DNA of 64,000 bases from Bacillus suaedaesalsae (GCF_016890225.1 NZ_JAFELM010000022.1:47265-111264); one strand, 5' to 3'. Counted from the first letter of the stretch, positions 45,029 to 56,440 are shown. The notes: generated from the letters alone by a model not told the origin. Numbers and translations: made by a program.

Positions 45029-47446
45029 ATGTTTGTTTCATATAAATGGTTAAGTGAATATGTAGATTTATCAGGTGTGTCTGCAACAGAACTTGCAGAA
45101 CTAATTACGAAAAGTGGAATCGAAGTTGAAGGTGTAGAAGTATTAAATAAAGGAATTAGTGGTGTTGTTGTAGGACATGTTTTAGAGCGTGAACAACATC
45201 CTAATGCTGACAAGTTAAACAAATGCCTAGTTGACTTAGGTGAAGGTGAACCCGTTCAAATTATTTGTGGTGCATCTAACGTAGATAAAGGACAAAAGGT
45301 TGCGGTTGCGACTGTGGGTGCAGTCTTACCTGGCAACTTCAAGATTAAGCCTGCAAAGCTTAGAGGGGAAGAGTCAAACGGAATGATTTGTTCTCTTCAA
45401 GAGCTTGGTATTGAAGGAAAGCTTGTACCGAAAGAGTTTTCTGAAGGAATCTATGTGTTCCCATCAGACGCTAAGGTTGGTGCAGATGCACTTGAACAAT
45501 TAAATCTTGATGATGAAATTTTGGAGCTAAGCTTAACACCAAATCGATCAGATTGCCTAAGCATGCTTGGAGTTGCATATGAAGTAGCAGCTATTTTAGA
45601 CCGTCAAGTTAAGTTCCCAACGATTGAAGTAAATGCTTCTTCAGAAAAGGCATCAGATTATATTTCTGTAAATGTTTCTGCTGCAGAAGATAATCCACTT
45701 TACGTTGCGAAGGTAGTAAAAGATGTTAAAGTTGGTCCATCACCTTACTGGCTACAAAGCCGTTTAATGTCAGCTGGAATTAGACCGATTTCGAACGTAG
45801 TAGATATTACAAACTACATTTTATTAGCATACGGTCAACCGTTACATGCATTTGATTACGATCGACTAGGTTCAAAAGAAATACTTGTTAGACGTGCTAA
45901 TTCTGGTGAAAAGATTGTAACGCTTGATGATAACGAGAGAACGTTAACAGAAGATCATTTAGTCATTACAAATGGTAAAGAGGCAGTTGCTCTTGCTGGT
46001 GTGATGGGGGGAGCTTCTTCTGAAGTGCAATCTGACACTACTACTGTTTTAATTGAATCAGCTTATTTCACAGGAAGTACAGTTCGTAAAGCTTCAAAAG
46101 ATCACGGATTACGCAGTGAAGCAAGCACTCGTTTTGAAAAAGGAATTGATCCAAAACGCACACACGATGCTGCTGAACGTGCTGCTCAATTAATGGCTCT
46201 ATATGCTGGTGGTACAGTTTTAGAAGGAACAGTTGAGTTCAATGAATTAAAACTACAACTTGCAGAAGTGAGAATTACGTTAGAACGCATTAATAAAGTG
46301 ATCGGAATGGAGATTACAGCAGAAGTAGTAGAAGACATTCTTCGTCGCTTACAATTCGAATATAAGCTAGATAATAATGAATTTCTCATTACAATCCCAT
46401 CTAGACGTGGTGATATTACGATTGAAGAAGATATTGTCGAAGAAGTGGCAAGGCTATATGGTTATGATAACCTGCCAGTAACATTGCCAGCTGGTGAGCA
46501 GACTCCTGGTCATTTAACAGAAATTCAACAGCTTCGCAGACAAGTTCGTCGTTATTTAGAAGGAGCAGGATTATATCAAGCTGTAACGTATTCCTTAACT
46601 TCCAAGGATAAAGTACATCGTTTCTTAAACAAAGAAGATCAAGTACAACCAATCGAATTATTAATGCCGATGAGTGAAGATAGAAGTGTTCTTCGTTTAA
46701 GCTTAGTTCCACATTTAGTTGATGTGGTTAAGCATAATGTTGCACGTCAAGTTGATCAACTTGGCTATTATGAACTTGGTTCAATCTTTATTCCAACATC
46801 AACCAATGAATTACCTAACGAAATCGAAAAAATTGCTGGGATTGCAACGGGAATTTGGACTTCTCATTTATGGCAAGGTGAGAAAAAATCAGTTGATTTC
46901 TACGTAGTAAAGGGTATTTTAGATGGTCTGTTTGATACAGTTGGGTTAGCTAATGTTGAGTATAAAGCAGGAGAACAGCAAGACCTTCACCCAGGTAGAA
47001 CAGCTCAGATTTCTGTGAAAGGTGAGTATATCGGATACATTGGCCAAATTCATCCACGTGCTCAAAAGGAAATGGATGTTCAAGAAACGTATGTGTTTGA
47101 ACTATCATTTGATAAGATCGCAGAACTTGTTGGAGATAAAGTAACCTATTCACCAGTTCCACGTTACCCTTCAATCACTCGTGATATTGCATTAGTCGTG
47201 AGCAAGGAAGTATCTGCTGGCGATATTCAAAAAGTAATTGTCGAAGCAGGTGGAGTATTACTTAAAGATGTTCATGTGTTCGACCGTTACGAAGGAGACA
47301 AGATGGAGGAAGGGAAGAAATCACTAGCCTTCTCATTACGTTACTTCGATCCTGAACGTACATTAACTGACGAAGATGTAACGAAAGCGCATAGCAAAGT
47401 ATTAAAAGCTGTTGAAGAAAAAACTGGAGCAGTATTAAGAGGATAA
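45029..47446 (+). CDS. pheT: Phenylalanyl-tRNA synthetase beta subunit
   Basis: tRNA-binding and editing subunit of phenylalanyl-tRNA synthetase. 805 residues. Domains in order: an EMAP-II-like tRNA-binding domain (about 40-150), the B3/B4 editing domain with [20 protein letters not shown] and GRLDYDR-type HAFDYDRLG, the B5 domain (about 405-480), a pseudo-catalytic core, and a C-terminal ferredoxin-like anticodon-binding domain (about 710-805, [15 protein letters not shown]). The ATG follows AAAGGAGGG. Terminator follows, closing the pheST unit. Confidence 0.97.
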   Translation: MFVSYKWLSEYVDLSGVSATELAELITKSGIEVEGVEVLNKGISGVVVGHVLEREQHPNADKLNKCLVDLGEGEPVQIICGASNVDKGQKVAVATVGAVLPGNFKIKPAKLRGEESNGMICSLQELGIEGKLVPKEFSEGIYVFPSDAKVGADALEQLNLDDEILELSLTPNRSDCLSMLGVAYEVAAILDRQVKFPTIEVNASSEKASDYISVNVSAAEDNPLYVAKVVKDVKVGPSPYWLQSRLMSAGIRPISNVVDITNYILLAYGQPLHAFDYDRLGSKEILVRRANSGEKIVTLDDNERTLTEDHLVITNGKEAVALAGVMGGASSEVQSDTTTVLIESAYFTGSTVRKASKDHGLRSEASTRFEKGIDPKRTHDAAERAAQLMALYAGGTVLEGTVEFNELKLQLAEVRITLERINKVIGMEITAEVVEDILRRLQFEYKLDNNEFLITIPSRRGDITIEEDIVEEVARLYGYDNLPVTLPAGEQTPGHLTEIQQLRRQVRRYLEGAGLYQAVTYSLTSKDKVHRFLNKEDQVQPIELLMPMSEDRSVLRLSLVPHLVDVVKHNVARQVDQLGYYELGSIFIPTSTNELPNEIEKIAGIATGIWTSHLWQGEKKSVDFYVVKGILDGLFDTVGLANVEYKAGEQQDLHPGRTAQISVKGEYIGYIGQIHPRAQKEMDVQETYVFELSFDKIAELVGDKVTYSPVPRYPSITRDIALVVSKEVSAGDIQKVIVEAGGVLLKDVHVFDRYEGDKMEEGKKSLAFSLRYFDPERTLTDEDVTKAHSKVLKAVEEKTGAVLRG

Positions 47447-47450
47447 AATG

Positions 47451-47484
47451 GAGTACCGGGTGACCGGTACTCTTTTGTTTTTGT
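47451..47484 (+). terminator. Terminator of pheST
   Basis: GAGTACCGG (47451-47459), loop GTGA, CCGGTACTC (47464-47472), TTTTGTTTTT. Confidence 0.92.
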
Positions 47485-47659
47485 TAAGGAATTTATATAT
47501 TTAATCACTTGTGTATAACTAAGTGTGTGTCGTTTGAATCTAGCTCCAGCACCCATCCTCTTGTTCTTATACAAAAATAGTAGTGAAAACAAAGGGTTTA
47601 TGTCCTATTGTATGGAACAGTATTATGTATAGTTATTGTCTATGAAAAGAGTGATAATA

Positions 47660-48283
47660 GTGCCATTTCAAAGAATAAAAGACTATATTGATCAACAGTA
47701 TAGTAAACCATCCGGAGTAATTGGAACGTATATTGGTGAAAAAATGGTTCGTCAGCATAAACTAGAAACAGTATGGACGATTGAATTATTAAATCTACAG
47801 CCAAAGGAAAGGGTCCTTGAACTTGGTTGCGGAGCAGGGTATGCAATAAATCTCATCCTCGAACATAATGCAGTAGAACAGGTTGTGGGGTTAGACATTT
47901 CTCCTACTGTAATAAAATCAGCAAGAAAACGTAATAAGAAAGCGATTGAAGAAAATCGAGCTATATTAGTTCAAGGAAATGTACAAAGTTTACCTTTTCC
48001 AGAGAGGAGTTTTGACAAGATCTTTTCAATACATACTGTATATTTTTGGGAAAATGTTTATAAAACGTTATCTGAAATATACAGGGTCTTAAAGCCTGGT
48101 GGCACCTTCATGATCACATTATGTGATGGTAAAGATCATGAAAAGTGGGAAGGTGTCCAACTAAAAATGGAACAGGAATTTTTACCTAGTGCGAAGCAGC
48201 TTGAATTTAATAACATACAGTTAATTAGAGGACCAATTTCTAGAGGATTTCATACTGTTGCTTTAACAGGAACAAAAGCATAA
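47660..48283 (+). CDS. Class I SAM-dependent methyltransferase
   Basis: Small cytosolic methyltransferase, substrate unknown. About 207 residues from GTG 47660. Motif I VLELGCGAGYAINLI, then VVGLDISPTVIKSA, LPFPERSFDKIFSIHTVYFW and EIYRVLKPGGTFMITL, the UbiE/Methyltransf_11 pattern. ATG 47642 is an alternative start but has no ribosome site; GTG 47660 follows AAGAGTGA. A bidirectional terminator separates it from rnhC. Not part of the B. subtilis gene order here, so probably a lineage-specific insertion. Confidence 0.8.
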   Translation: MPFQRIKDYIDQQYSKPSGVIGTYIGEKMVRQHKLETVWTIELLNLQPKERVLELGCGAGYAINLILEHNAVEQVVGLDISPTVIKSARKRNKKAIEENRAILVQGNVQSLPFPERSFDKIFSIHTVYFWENVYKTLSEIYRVLKPGGTFMITLCDGKDHEKWEGVQLKMEQEFLPSAKQLEFNNIQLIRGPISRGFHTVALTGTKA

Positions 48284-48288
48284 ACAAA

Positions 48289-48324
48289 AAGAGCCTAAGA
48301 TGAATTTTTTCAACTTAGGCTCTT
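48289..48324. terminator. Bidirectional hairpin between the methyltransferase gene and rnhC
   Basis: AAGAGCCTAAG (48289-48299) / CTTAGGCTCTT (48314-48324) with T-rich flanks on one side and A run on the other; serves both convergent genes. Confidence 0.8.
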
Positions 48325-48329
48325 GAATA

Positions 48330-49262
48330 TTAAACCATTCTTTTAGCTTTATCTGTATTCGCAAAATGAAGCTTAGCAATTTGGCGTAGACTAGTTTCGC
48401 CTTTATTCTTGATAATCTGTGCTGCGATTTTATCAACACCAGCTCCAGCTCCTTTTTGTAACGGAACGCCTGCTATATCTGATAACTTCTCAAATTCTGT
48501 GACAAACGCATATCTCGCTATGATAGAGGCGGCAGCAACAGCTAAATGAACTCCTTCTGCCTTCGTGCTGAAATATACATTTTCCTTCACGATTTGTTCT
48601 TCTTTTTGAATATGTCGGAAGTAAATATCAGGTTCAGCGAATTGGTCAATTAAAATTCCATCTGGCTTCGTCGGTGAAATTTTACGTAATACGTGAGCGA
48701 TGGCTTTATTATGTAGCAATGCTTTCATTTTACCTTGTGTCATTCCGCGTTCTTGCAAGGCATTGTATTTTTCGTTGTGAAGAACGAGAATGCTATGTGG
48801 CACTACATGAATAATATCTTTCGCAATTTTGATAATGTGTGGGTCCTTTAAGTCCTTTGAATCTTTCACACCTAGCTCCTTTAGTAAAGGAATTTGAGAA
48901 GGCTCTACATAAGCTGCCACGACAGTCATTGGGCCAAAATAATCTCCTGTCCCTACTTCATCTGATCCGACAATGGCAAGAGAAGATATATTAGAAGGAA
49001 CTGCATACCGATCTGTTCTAGTTTTCGGGGAGGAAGATTTACCTTTTGATTCTGCTGGTTCTCCTCCCCATTTGCTAGATTCAACCGTCGCTCCATTACC
49101 TTGAAACATGACCTTTCCAGATTTATAGGCAGTTATCATACACGTAGGATGTTTTGCAGCAAAGACTCCACCTGGCGGGACTTTATCTAATAGATAAGAT
49201 TTATAGTGATCCTTTATTTGAGTGATTTTTTCATTTGTAACCTTTATGACAGTTGTTGACAT
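48330..49262 (-). CDS. rnhC: Ribonuclease HIII
   Basis: Cleaves RNA in RNA-DNA hybrids. 310 residues, near B. subtilis RnhC (313). N-terminal TBP-like substrate-binding domain (about 1-85), then the RNase H2-type catalytic domain starting VGSDEVGTGDYFGPM, whose Asp-Glu pair, with KDSKDL and later acidic residues, forms the active site; AKHPTCMITAYKSGKVMFQG lies in the N-domain. The ATG at 49262 follows AAGGAGAG on the minus strand; a longer reading from 49310 lacks a ribosome site. Divergent from zapA, as in B. subtilis. Confidence 0.95.
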   Translation of the reverse strand: MSTTVIKVTNEKITQIKDHYKSYLLDKVPPGGVFAAKHPTCMITAYKSGKVMFQGNGATVESSKWGGEPAESKGKSSSPKTRTDRYAVPSNISSLAIVGSDEVGTGDYFGPMTVVAAYVEPSQIPLLKELGVKDSKDLKDPHIIKIAKDIIHVVPHSILVLHNEKYNALQERGMTQGKMKALLHNKAIAHVLRKISPTKPDGILIDQFAEPDIYFRHIQKEEQIVKENVYFSTKAEGVHLAVAAASIIARYAFVTEFEKLSDIAGVPLQKGAGAGVDKIAAQIIKNKGETSLRQIAKLHFANTDKAKRMV

Positions 49263-49396
49263 TAGACTCTCTCCTTTTTGTTCTTGAGGAAATCTCCTAT
49301 TTTTTATCATAGCGTAAATATACTAGTTCTTTCCAATCATTATGGTTCATGTTATCATATTATTTAAGATGTTTCATATGAGCGGGAGGCAACTAA

Positions 49397-49657
49397 ATGT
49401 CTGAACAGAAAAAGACAAGGACAACAGTAGATATATATGGTCAACAGTATTCGATCATCGGTAGTGAGAGTACTAGTTTTATAAGATTAGTTGCCTCGAT
49501 CGTAGACGATAAAATGAGAGAAATTGGTGAAAAGAATCCATCACTTGATAGCTCAAAGCTAGCTGTTCTTACAGCGGTTAACGTTGTGCACGATTATTTA
49601 AAGGTGAAGGATGAACTTGAGGCACTGCAGACTAAAATATTGAATGAAAAGGGTTGA
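49397..49657 (+). CDS. zapA: Cell division protein ZapA
   Basis: Small FtsZ-ring stabiliser. 86 residues: [17 protein letters not shown] forms the N-terminal beta part, then a long helix (about 45-85) that forms the coiled-coil tetramer. The ATG is 7-8 bases after GGGAGG. It overlaps the next gene's ribosome site region and is followed 5 bp later by the CvpA-family gene, as yshA-yshB in B. subtilis. Confidence 0.93.
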   Translation: MSEQKKTRTTVDIYGQQYSIIGSESTSFIRLVASIVDDKMREIGEKNPSLDSSKLAVLTAVNVVHDYLKVKDELEALQTKILNEKG

Positions 49658-49662
49658 CACAA

Positions 49663-50232
49663 ATGCTAGACCTAGCAATACTATTAATTCTTGGTATCGG
49701 TTTTTTTATTGGACTACGTAGAGGACTCATTTTACAAGTGGTCCATTTAACGGGCTTTATTGCCGCATTTATCGTATCATATTTATATTTTGATGAACTT
49801 GCTCCGAAGTTAAAGCTTTGGGTTCCATATCCTGAATTATCAGATGGAAGTGTGATGTCACTGATTTTTAGTAGTGCAGATTTAGAGTCAGCTTACTATC
49901 GCGCTATTGCTTTTGCAATGCTATTTTTCGGAACAAAAATAGTTATGCAAATTTTAGGCTCAATGCTAGATTTCTTAGCGCATCTCCCAATATTAAAACA
50001 GATTAATAGTTGGGCAGGAGGAGTTCTGGGGTTTGTAGAAGTATATCTAATAATGTTCTTGCTTCTTTATATAGGGGCATTACTGCCAGTTGAACTCATT
50101 CAGTCTCATATGCAAGATTCCTTTATGGCGATGACGATTGTGAAACATACACCGATTTTCTCGGGTACAATTCAAGAACTATGGATCGAAAATATGAATT
50201 TATCTACAATACTCCCATTTCATATACTGTAA
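49663..50232 (+). CDS. yshB: CvpA family membrane protein YshB
   Basis: Membrane protein of the CvpA family, in other bacteria linked to colicin V production or envelope robustness; role here unknown. 189 residues with four hydrophobic segments, start MLDLAILLILGIGFFIGLRRG typical of the family. The ATG at 49663 lies 10 bases after AAAAGGG; an in-frame TTG at 49654 is too close. A terminator stem (ACTCCCATT / AATGGGAGT, 50211-50239) overlaps the end of the gene. Confidence 0.88.
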   Translation: MLDLAILLILGIGFFIGLRRGLILQVVHLTGFIAAFIVSYLYFDELAPKLKLWVPYPELSDGSVMSLIFSSADLESAYYRAIAFAMLFFGTKIVMQILGSMLDFLAHLPILKQINSWAGGVLGFVEVYLIMFLLLYIGALLPVELIQSHMQDSFMAMTIVKHTPIFSGTIQELWIENMNLSTILPFHIL

Positions 50233-50245
50233 TGGGAGTTTTTTC
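50211..50245 (+). terminator. Terminator of zapA-yshB
   Basis: ACTCCCATT (50211-50219) / AATGGGAGT (50231-50239) and TTTTT; the left arm is inside the yshB coding end. Confidence 0.88.
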
Positions 50246-50360
50246 TTTAGAAGTGATAGAACAACTAGGTGGAATAAAAGAACGTTTCATAACCTATCAT
50301 CTTGAAATTAAATGATTTACAATAGTAGTATGAAATTGAACGACTTTAAAGGAGCATACC

Positions 50361-51626
50361 ATGATGACAGAAAAAAAGAGGTTTGCTAACTATATATTAA
50401 TCGGGATTGTCTTAATCGTAAGTATACTTACTTTCACAACTAATCCTATGACAATTTCTCATAAAATTAATGAAATCGTCTACATGGTCATTATCGTTTT
50501 TCTATTAATTGTTGTATTTCGTAAAGATACAAAGCTGATTAAGATAAAAGAAGCAGAGCAACGTCTAACTACACTCATTAATTCTATGGTTGACTTTGTT
50601 AACTTTAAGGACGGAGACGGTAGATGGATTGAAGCGAATGAATTTGGCTTAAAATTGTTTCAGCTTGAAGGGGTAGACTATCGTGGTAAAAAGGATTCTG
50701 AGTTAGCAGAATATACATCCTTTTATAATGAAGCTCTTATCTATTGTGAAGTTTCAGATGAAGAAGCTTGGAAAAATGGTAAAACGACTCGTTGTGAAGA
50801 GCGCCTGCCCATGCCCGATGGGACATTCAGAGTATTTGATACCATTAAGGTTCCTCTTTACTATGAAAATGGGATGAGAAAAGGACTAGTAGTCATCGGA
50901 AGAGATATAACAGAAAAGCAAATAACGGAAGAAAAACTTCGAAGAACAGAAAAATTATCTGTTGTTGGAGAGTTAGCTGCGAGTGTTGGCCATGAAATAC
51001 GTAATCCGTTAACCTCTTTAAAAGGGTTTGTACAGATGTTTAGAACAGACACAAAAGATGAAAGGCAGAAATATTATTATGATATTATGCTGGACGAATT
51101 AGAACGTATTAATCATATTGTTGGAGAACTGCTAATCCTTGCAAAACCACAAAAAATATCGATCTCAGAGCATAGTGTGAATACGATCGTAAAAGATGTA
51201 ATGTCTTTATTGGAAACACAAGCCAACATGAATAATGTCGCATTAAACTACGAAGAAAATGAAAATCATTTTATTGAATGTAGTGACAACCTACTGAAAC
51301 AGCTATTTATAAATGTTATAAAAAATGCGATTGAAGCTTCGACTCCAAATGGAGAAGTAAGTGTTACTGTAAAACGTCACTCGCCTGAAGAGATTTGTAT
51401 TTCGGTAATAGACAACGGTGTTGGGTTTAGTGAAGACTTTTTAACGAGAATTGGAGAGCCGTTTTATTCTTCAAAAGAAAAGGGAACTGGACTTGGGTTA
51501 ACCGTAAGTATGAAAATTGTAGAACAACATGGTGGTTCTATGAACTTTAGAAGCGAAAAAGAAGTTGGAACGACTGTAGATATTATATTACCCATTACTC
51601 ATCCTTTTCTAAGCAATCATGCCTGA
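50361..51626 (+). CDS. PAS-containing sensor histidine kinase, sporulation-kinase type
   Basis: Membrane histidine kinase resembling phosphorelay kinases of sporulation. 421 residues: two close transmembrane helices (about 9-29 and 38-58), a PAS domain (about 68-185) with MVDFVNFKDGDGRWIEAN, the HisKA box VVGELAASVGHEIRNPLTSL with the phosphorylated histidine, and the ATPase domain with NVIKNAIEAS and GTGLGLTVSMKIVEQHGG. No response-regulator gene is adjacent, fitting an orphan kinase feeding Spo0F. The ATG follows AAAGGAG. Not found between yshB and polX in B. subtilis. The terminator overlaps its stop. Confidence 0.88.
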   Translation: MMTEKKRFANYILIGIVLIVSILTFTTNPMTISHKINEIVYMVIIVFLLIVVFRKDTKLIKIKEAEQRLTTLINSMVDFVNFKDGDGRWIEANEFGLKLFQLEGVDYRGKKDSELAEYTSFYNEALIYCEVSDEEAWKNGKTTRCEERLPMPDGTFRVFDTIKVPLYYENGMRKGLVVIGRDITEKQITEEKLRRTEKLSVVGELAASVGHEIRNPLTSLKGFVQMFRTDTKDERQKYYYDIMLDELERINHIVGELLILAKPQKISISEHSVNTIVKDVMSLLETQANMNNVALNYEENENHFIECSDNLLKQLFINVIKNAIEASTPNGEVSVTVKRHSPEEICISVIDNGVGFSEDFLTRIGEPFYSSKEKGTGLGLTVSMKIVEQHGGSMNFRSEKEVGTTVDIILPITHPFLSNHA

Positions 51627-51641
51627 TTGCTTAGTTTTTTT
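51609..51641 (+). terminator. Terminator of the histidine kinase gene
   Basis: CTAAGCAATC (51609-51618) / GATTGCTTAG (51625-51634), T run; spans the stop codon. Confidence 0.9.
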
Positions 51642-51742
51642 AGATTGGCTAAGTCAGGCGCATCCTTTCCAAGCGGGTTACATTGTACTTTTTTATCATT
51701 TCCTTGTATCATTTTGGTAGGAACGATAGGACGGTGTTTACA

Positions 51743-53455
51743 ATGAATAAAAAAGATGTGATTAAGTTACTGGAAACGATCGCCATTTATATGGAATTAA
51801 AAGGAGAAAATCCCTTTAAAGTATCAGCCTTTCGTAAGGCGGCGATTGCCATTGAACAGGATGAGCGTACGTTAGAAGATATTGAAGATATTACGGCTCT
51901 TTCCGGTGTTGGTAAAGGAACCGCAGCTGTTATTCATGAGTACATACAAACAGGGCAATCAACAGTATTAGAGGAATTAAGAGAAGAAGTACCACAAGGG
52001 TTAATTCCTTTATTAAAGCTTCCTGGTTTAGGTGGTAAAAAAATCTCTAAACTGTATAAGGAACTTGGAATTACAAATAAAGATCAGTTAAAAAATGCAT
52101 GTTTGGAACATAAAATTAGAGGGTTAACAGGATTTGGAGAGAAGACAGAACAAAAAATACTAGCGGCAATTGAGGAAGTTGGAAACAGACCAGAACGATT
52201 ACCCATTGCCTTCATGCTTCCGATTGCAGTAGAAATTGAAAGCAAGTTATCAACTATGCATGATGTAGTTCGATATTCAAGAGCCGGGAGCTTGCGAAGA
52301 GCGAGGGAAACGATCAAGGATTTAGATTTTATTATAGCTACGAATGATCCAAGTTCAGTTAGAGAACAACTTTTACGATTAGAACGTGTGAAAGATGTGA
52401 TTGCGAGTGGTGATACGAAGGTTTTCCTGCAGCTTGCTTATGAATTTGAAGTATCAGTTGACTTCCGATTAGTTGAGCCGAAAGAGTTTGCTACTACACT
52501 ACATCATTTCACTGGTTCAAAAGAGCACAATGTGAAAATGAGACAGCTGGCTAAGGAACGAGGATTAAAGATAAGTGAATATGGTGTAGAAAACTTAGAA
52601 ACAGGTGAAGTAAAGACCTTCGAAACAGAAGAACAGTTTTATCAATTTTTTGGCTTGAATTTCATTCCTCCTGAGGTGAGAGAAACAGGAAGTGAAGTTG
52701 AAGCATTTCAATCAATAGTACCTCTTCTTGAACTGAAAGATATTAAAGGAGATTTGCATATGCACTCAACGTGGAGTGATGGTGCTCATTCGATTGAACA
52801 AATGGCTGAAGCATGCCGTGCAAAAGGGTATTCCTATATGGCCATGACAGATCACTCGAAATATTTACGTGTTGCTAATGGATTAACCGTAGAACAATTA
52901 ATACGTCAAAGAGAAGAAATTAAACGTCTGAATGAAAAGTACGATGATTTTACGATACTGTCAGGTGTCGAAATGGATATTTTACCTGATGGTACTTTAG
53001 ACTATGATGATGAATTGTTAGAAGAAATGGATCTAGTTATTGCTTCTATTCACTCTAGCTTTTCTCAACCGAGAGAAACAATAATGAATCGACTCAGAAC
53101 GGCACTAGAGAGTTTTCATGTTGATATCATTGCTCATCCAACTGGGCGCATACTAGGTAGAAGAGATGGTTATGATGTCGATGTTGAAATGTTAATACAA
53201 TTGGCAAAAGAAACAAATACTGCATTAGAACTAAATGCGAATCCAAATCGACTAGATTTATCTTCACATTATATACAATTAGCTCAAGAAGCGGGTGTTA
53301 AGATTGTGATTAACACAGACGCTCATCACATGGCTCAGCTTGAATACATGGGTATTGGAGTATCATGTGCGAAAAAAGGGTGGATTCGTAAGGATAGTGT
53401 TATAAACTGCTTAGAAATTGAAGAACTAAAAAGCTTCCTTAATAGGAATAACTAA
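51743..53455 (+). CDS. polX: DNA polymerase/3'-5' exonuclease PolX
   Basis: Family X repair polymerase with a PHP nuclease domain, acting in base excision repair. 570 residues, the same as B. subtilis PolX. N-terminal 8-kDa-like and helix-hairpin-helix parts (about 1-150, [28 protein letters not shown]), the polymerase palm with [18 protein letters not shown], and the PHP domain from about 333 with [37 protein letters not shown] and NTDAHH. The ATG at 51743 is 6-7 bases after AGGACGGTG. mutS2 follows 34 bp later, likely cotranscribed. Confidence 0.96.
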   Translation: MNKKDVIKLLETIAIYMELKGENPFKVSAFRKAAIAIEQDERTLEDIEDITALSGVGKGTAAVIHEYIQTGQSTVLEELREEVPQGLIPLLKLPGLGGKKISKLYKELGITNKDQLKNACLEHKIRGLTGFGEKTEQKILAAIEEVGNRPERLPIAFMLPIAVEIESKLSTMHDVVRYSRAGSLRRARETIKDLDFIIATNDPSSVREQLLRLERVKDVIASGDTKVFLQLAYEFEVSVDFRLVEPKEFATTLHHFTGSKEHNVKMRQLAKERGLKISEYGVENLETGEVKTFETEEQFYQFFGLNFIPPEVRETGSEVEAFQSIVPLLELKDIKGDLHMHSTWSDGAHSIEQMAEACRAKGYSYMAMTDHSKYLRVANGLTVEQLIRQREEIKRLNEKYDDFTILSGVEMDILPDGTLDYDDELLEEMDLVIASIHSSFSQPRETIMNRLRTALESFHVDIIAHPTGRILGRRDGYDVDVEMLIQLAKETNTALELNANPNRLDLSSHYIQLAQEAGVKIVINTDAHHMAQLEYMGIGVSCAKKGWIRKDSVINCLEIEELKSFLNRNN

Positions 53456-53489
53456 CCTAGGACACCAACCGAACGGAAGGGGTACAAGT

Positions 53490-55850
53490 ATGCTAGACCG
53501 AACATTAAAAGTGTTAGAATATGAAAAAGTGAAAGAGCAGCTTTCGAAGCATGCCTCGTCATCGCTAGGAAAAGAAAGAGTACAACAGCTTAAACCGACT
53601 ATTTCTTATGAGGAAGCTGTGAAATGGCAGGATATGACGGATGAAGCTGCAACGATATTACGTTTAAAAGGGCATGTTCCACTAGGTGGAATTAAAGATA
53701 TACGTGCATTCGCGAAACGTTCTAAAATCGGTAGTACATTAAGTCCATACGAGTTACTTGATATTTCTAGTACATTGTATGCGACAAAACAGGTCAAAAA
53801 ATTTATCGAAGAACTTTTGGAAGAGGAGCTAACAACCCCGTATTTACAGAAATACGGGGAAAAGCTTATTGTGCTAAGTGACCTAGAAAAGAAAATTAAC
53901 TTTTGTATTGGTGAAAATGGTGAAGTGTTAGATAGTGCATCTGAAAAGCTAAGAGGAATACGTCAACAATTAAAAACACTAGAATCACGTGCAAGAGAAA
54001 AACTAGAAGGAATTATACGTTCTTCTTCAACTCAGAAAATGCTTTCTGATGCAATTATTACAATTCGCAATGATCGATATGTCATTCCAGTAAAACAAGA
54101 GTATCGAAGTGCATTTGGTGGAATGATCCATGATCAATCTGCATCAGGAGCAACGCTTTTTATTGAGCCTCAGTCAGTTGTGGAAATAAATAACACGTTA
54201 AATGAAACAAAATTAAAAGAACGACAAGAAATTGAAAGAATTCTTATTGAACTTTCAAGTGAAGTTGCTGTAGAGGCTGATAATCTACTTAATAATGTAA
54301 GTCTGTTAACCGAAATAGATTTCATGTTTTCGAAGGGATCATACAGCCATAAAATCAAAGGTTCAAAGCCAAAGATGAATAATGTCGGCTATATAAAGTT
54401 AAAAAAGGCACGACATCCACTCATTCCAATAGATGAAGTTGTTCCTAATGATATTGAGTTAGGAAAGGATTTTACGAGCATCGTGATTACAGGACCAAAT
54501 ACAGGTGGGAAAACTGTAACACTTAAACTAGTGGGGTTACTTACGTTGATGGCTCAATCGGGTTTACAGCTACCAACATTAGATGGCTCTGAAATGGGAA
54601 TGTTTGAATCTGTGTATGCTGATATTGGTGATGAACAATCGATTGAACAGAGCTTAAGTACATTTTCTTCTCACATGGTTAACATTGTAGAGATTTTAAA
54701 GAAGGTAGATGCTAATAGCTTGGTATTATTTGACGAACTTGGAGCGGGAACTGATCCAGGAGAAGGAGCTGCTCTAGCGATTTCAATTCTCGATTATGTA
54801 TACCAACGCGGTGCAAGAGTCATTGCGACTACGCACTATCCAGAATTAAAAGCTTATGGATACAACCGTCAAGGAGTCATTAATGCTAGTGTGGAATTTG
54901 ATGTTGAAACATTAAGTCCAACATATAAATTATTAATTGGTGTACCGGGAAGAAGTAACGCGTTCGAAATTTCAAAAAGACTTGGATTAAATCCTGATGT
55001 GATTGAACAAGCACGACTGCACATTAGTGCCGAAAGCAACCAAGTCGAAAATATGATTGCTTCACTGGAAGAGAATAGAAGGAATGCTGAAAGTGAACTT
55101 GAAGAAGCTAGAGAACTGAGAAAACAATCAGAAGACCTTCAAAAAGAACTACAAAAACAAATAATTGAATTTAATGAAAAACGTGACCGTATGTATGAAA
55201 AGGCAGAGGAAAAAGCTGCTGAAGCAATTGAAAAAGCAAAACATGAAGCTGAGGACATTATAAAACAGCTTAGAAGAATGCAAAAAGAGCAATATTCAAC
55301 GATTAAGGATCACGAGTTAATTGAGGCGAGAAAACGCTTAGAAGAATCATCTCCTCATTTACTTAAAAATAAAAAATCACCTGTCTCTGCCAATAAACTG
55401 ACGGAAAAGTTATCTCCAGGTGATGAAGTGAAAGTAATCTCTTTAAATCAAAAAGGTCACTTATTAGAAAGAGTTGGGGACAAAGAGTGGCAAGTTCAAA
55501 TTGGTGTTATGAAGATGAAGGTAAAAGAGAAGAATCTTGAATACATGAGCAGGCCAAAGCCGATAGAAACAAAGCCTTTAGCTACAGTTAGAGGAAACGA
55601 TGCACACGTAAAGCTAGAATTGGATCTACGTGGTGAACGATATGAGGATGCATTATTAAAAGTAGAAAAATATATTGATGATGCGTTACTAGCTGGATAC
55701 CCGCGTGTGTCGATCATTCATGGTAAAGGTACAGGTGCGCTTCGCAAAGGAGTTCAAGAGTATGTGAAGAACCATCGTTCCGTAAAAAAAGCTCGATATG
55801 GTGAAGCATCAGAAGGTGGAACAGGAATCACGGTAATTGAATTTAAGTAA
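53490..55850 (+). CDS. mutS2: MutS2 (MutSB), recombination/ribosome-rescue ATPase
   Basis: MutS-like ATPase with a C-terminal Smr nuclease domain; in B. subtilis linked to control of recombination and to rescue of collided ribosomes. 786 residues. Core and lever helices (about 1-310), ATPase with Walker [15 protein letters not shown], Walker [17 protein letters not shown] and [18 protein letters not shown], a long coiled coil (about 515-630) and the Smr domain with [15 protein letters not shown] and [13 protein letters not shown]. No MutS-type mismatch-recognition domain. The ATG follows GGAAGGGG. Confidence 0.96.
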   Translation: MLDRTLKVLEYEKVKEQLSKHASSSLGKERVQQLKPTISYEEAVKWQDMTDEAATILRLKGHVPLGGIKDIRAFAKRSKIGSTLSPYELLDISSTLYATKQVKKFIEELLEEELTTPYLQKYGEKLIVLSDLEKKINFCIGENGEVLDSASEKLRGIRQQLKTLESRAREKLEGIIRSSSTQKMLSDAIITIRNDRYVIPVKQEYRSAFGGMIHDQSASGATLFIEPQSVVEINNTLNETKLKERQEIERILIELSSEVAVEADNLLNNVSLLTEIDFMFSKGSYSHKIKGSKPKMNNVGYIKLKKARHPLIPIDEVVPNDIELGKDFTSIVITGPNTGGKTVTLKLVGLLTLMAQSGLQLPTLDGSEMGMFESVYADIGDEQSIEQSLSTFSSHMVNIVEILKKVDANSLVLFDELGAGTDPGEGAALAISILDYVYQRGARVIATTHYPELKAYGYNRQGVINASVEFDVETLSPTYKLLIGVPGRSNAFEISKRLGLNPDVIEQARLHISAESNQVENMIASLEENRRNAESELEEARELRKQSEDLQKELQKQIIEFNEKRDRMYEKAEEKAAEAIEKAKHEAEDIIKQLRRMQKEQYSTIKDHELIEARKRLEESSPHLLKNKKSPVSANKLTEKLSPGDEVKVISLNQKGHLLERVGDKEWQVQIGVMKMKVKEKNLEYMSRPKPIETKPLATVRGNDAHVKLELDLRGERYEDALLKVEKYIDDALLAGYPRVSIIHGKGTGALRKGVQEYVKNHRSVKKARYGEASEGGTGITVIEFK

Positions 55851-55883
55851 GAAGTAAACTGTAGATGAAAAGAGGGAGAAACG

Positions 55884-56294
55884 GTGGGAGATTTTTGGGA
55901 GAATGTTTATATCCAAACTGCAGCTTATTATAGTGTTGTAATTTTATGTATGCTCATATTTTTGACAATATTTGAACTTGTAACAAAATATAAAAATTGG
56001 GAACAAATTCAAAAAGGGAATTGGGCAGTTGCTATGGCTACAGGTGGAAAGTTGTTAGGAATTGCCAACATTTTTCGTTATTCAATTGAAGCTCATCATA
56101 CATTATTAACGATGATAGGTTGGGGTTTTTTTGGTTTTCTTCTATTATTGATGGGTTATTTTATATTTGAATTCTTAACTCCTAAATTTCGAATCGACCA
56201 TGAAATAGAAAAAGACAATCGTGCTGTAGGATTTATGTCAATGGTCATTTCAGTTGGATTATCATTCGTTATTGGAGCTGGTATTGGAGCATAA
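55884..56294 (+). CDS. yshE: DUF350 membrane protein YshE
   Basis: Membrane protein of the DUF350 (UPF0719) family, function unknown. 136 residues, four hydrophobic helices, with the family block GGKLLGIANIFRYSIE and the C-terminal DNRAVGFMSMVISVGLSFVIGAGIGA. Start GTG at 55884, with GAGGGAGAA upstream. It follows mutS2 closely and precedes a 26-codon membrane peptide, probably all one transcript ended by the hairpin at 56459. Confidence 0.87.
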   Translation: MGDFWENVYIQTAAYYSVVILCMLIFLTIFELVTKYKNWEQIQKGNWAVAMATGGKLLGIANIFRYSIEAHHTLLTMIGWGFFGFLLLLMGYFIFEFLTPKFRIDHEIEKDNRAVGFMSMVISVGLSFVIGAGIGA

Positions 56295-56359
56295 TTAGTG
56301 TAATGAGAGTTCTCCTATACTCATTCATTGCCGTAAACAATATAAAAGGGGAGAATACG

Positions 56360-56440
56360 GTGGAAAAGTTAGCGAAAGTACTAATGGCACTTTGCGGATT
56401 GTTTATCATCATAGGTGCTATATATATGTTTATGTCTTAA
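56360..56440 (+). CDS. Putative 26-residue single-pass membrane peptide
   Basis: GTG start at 56360, 6-7 bases after AAAAGGGGAG, stop TAA at 56438. The product starts MEKLAKVLMALCGLF and has one membrane helix (about residues 6-25), ending YMFMS. Its good ribosome site, the clean start and stop between yshE and a strong terminator, and lysines before the helix support a real small gene. No family recognised. Confidence 0.6.
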   Translation: MEKLAKVLMALCGLFIIIGAIYMFMS

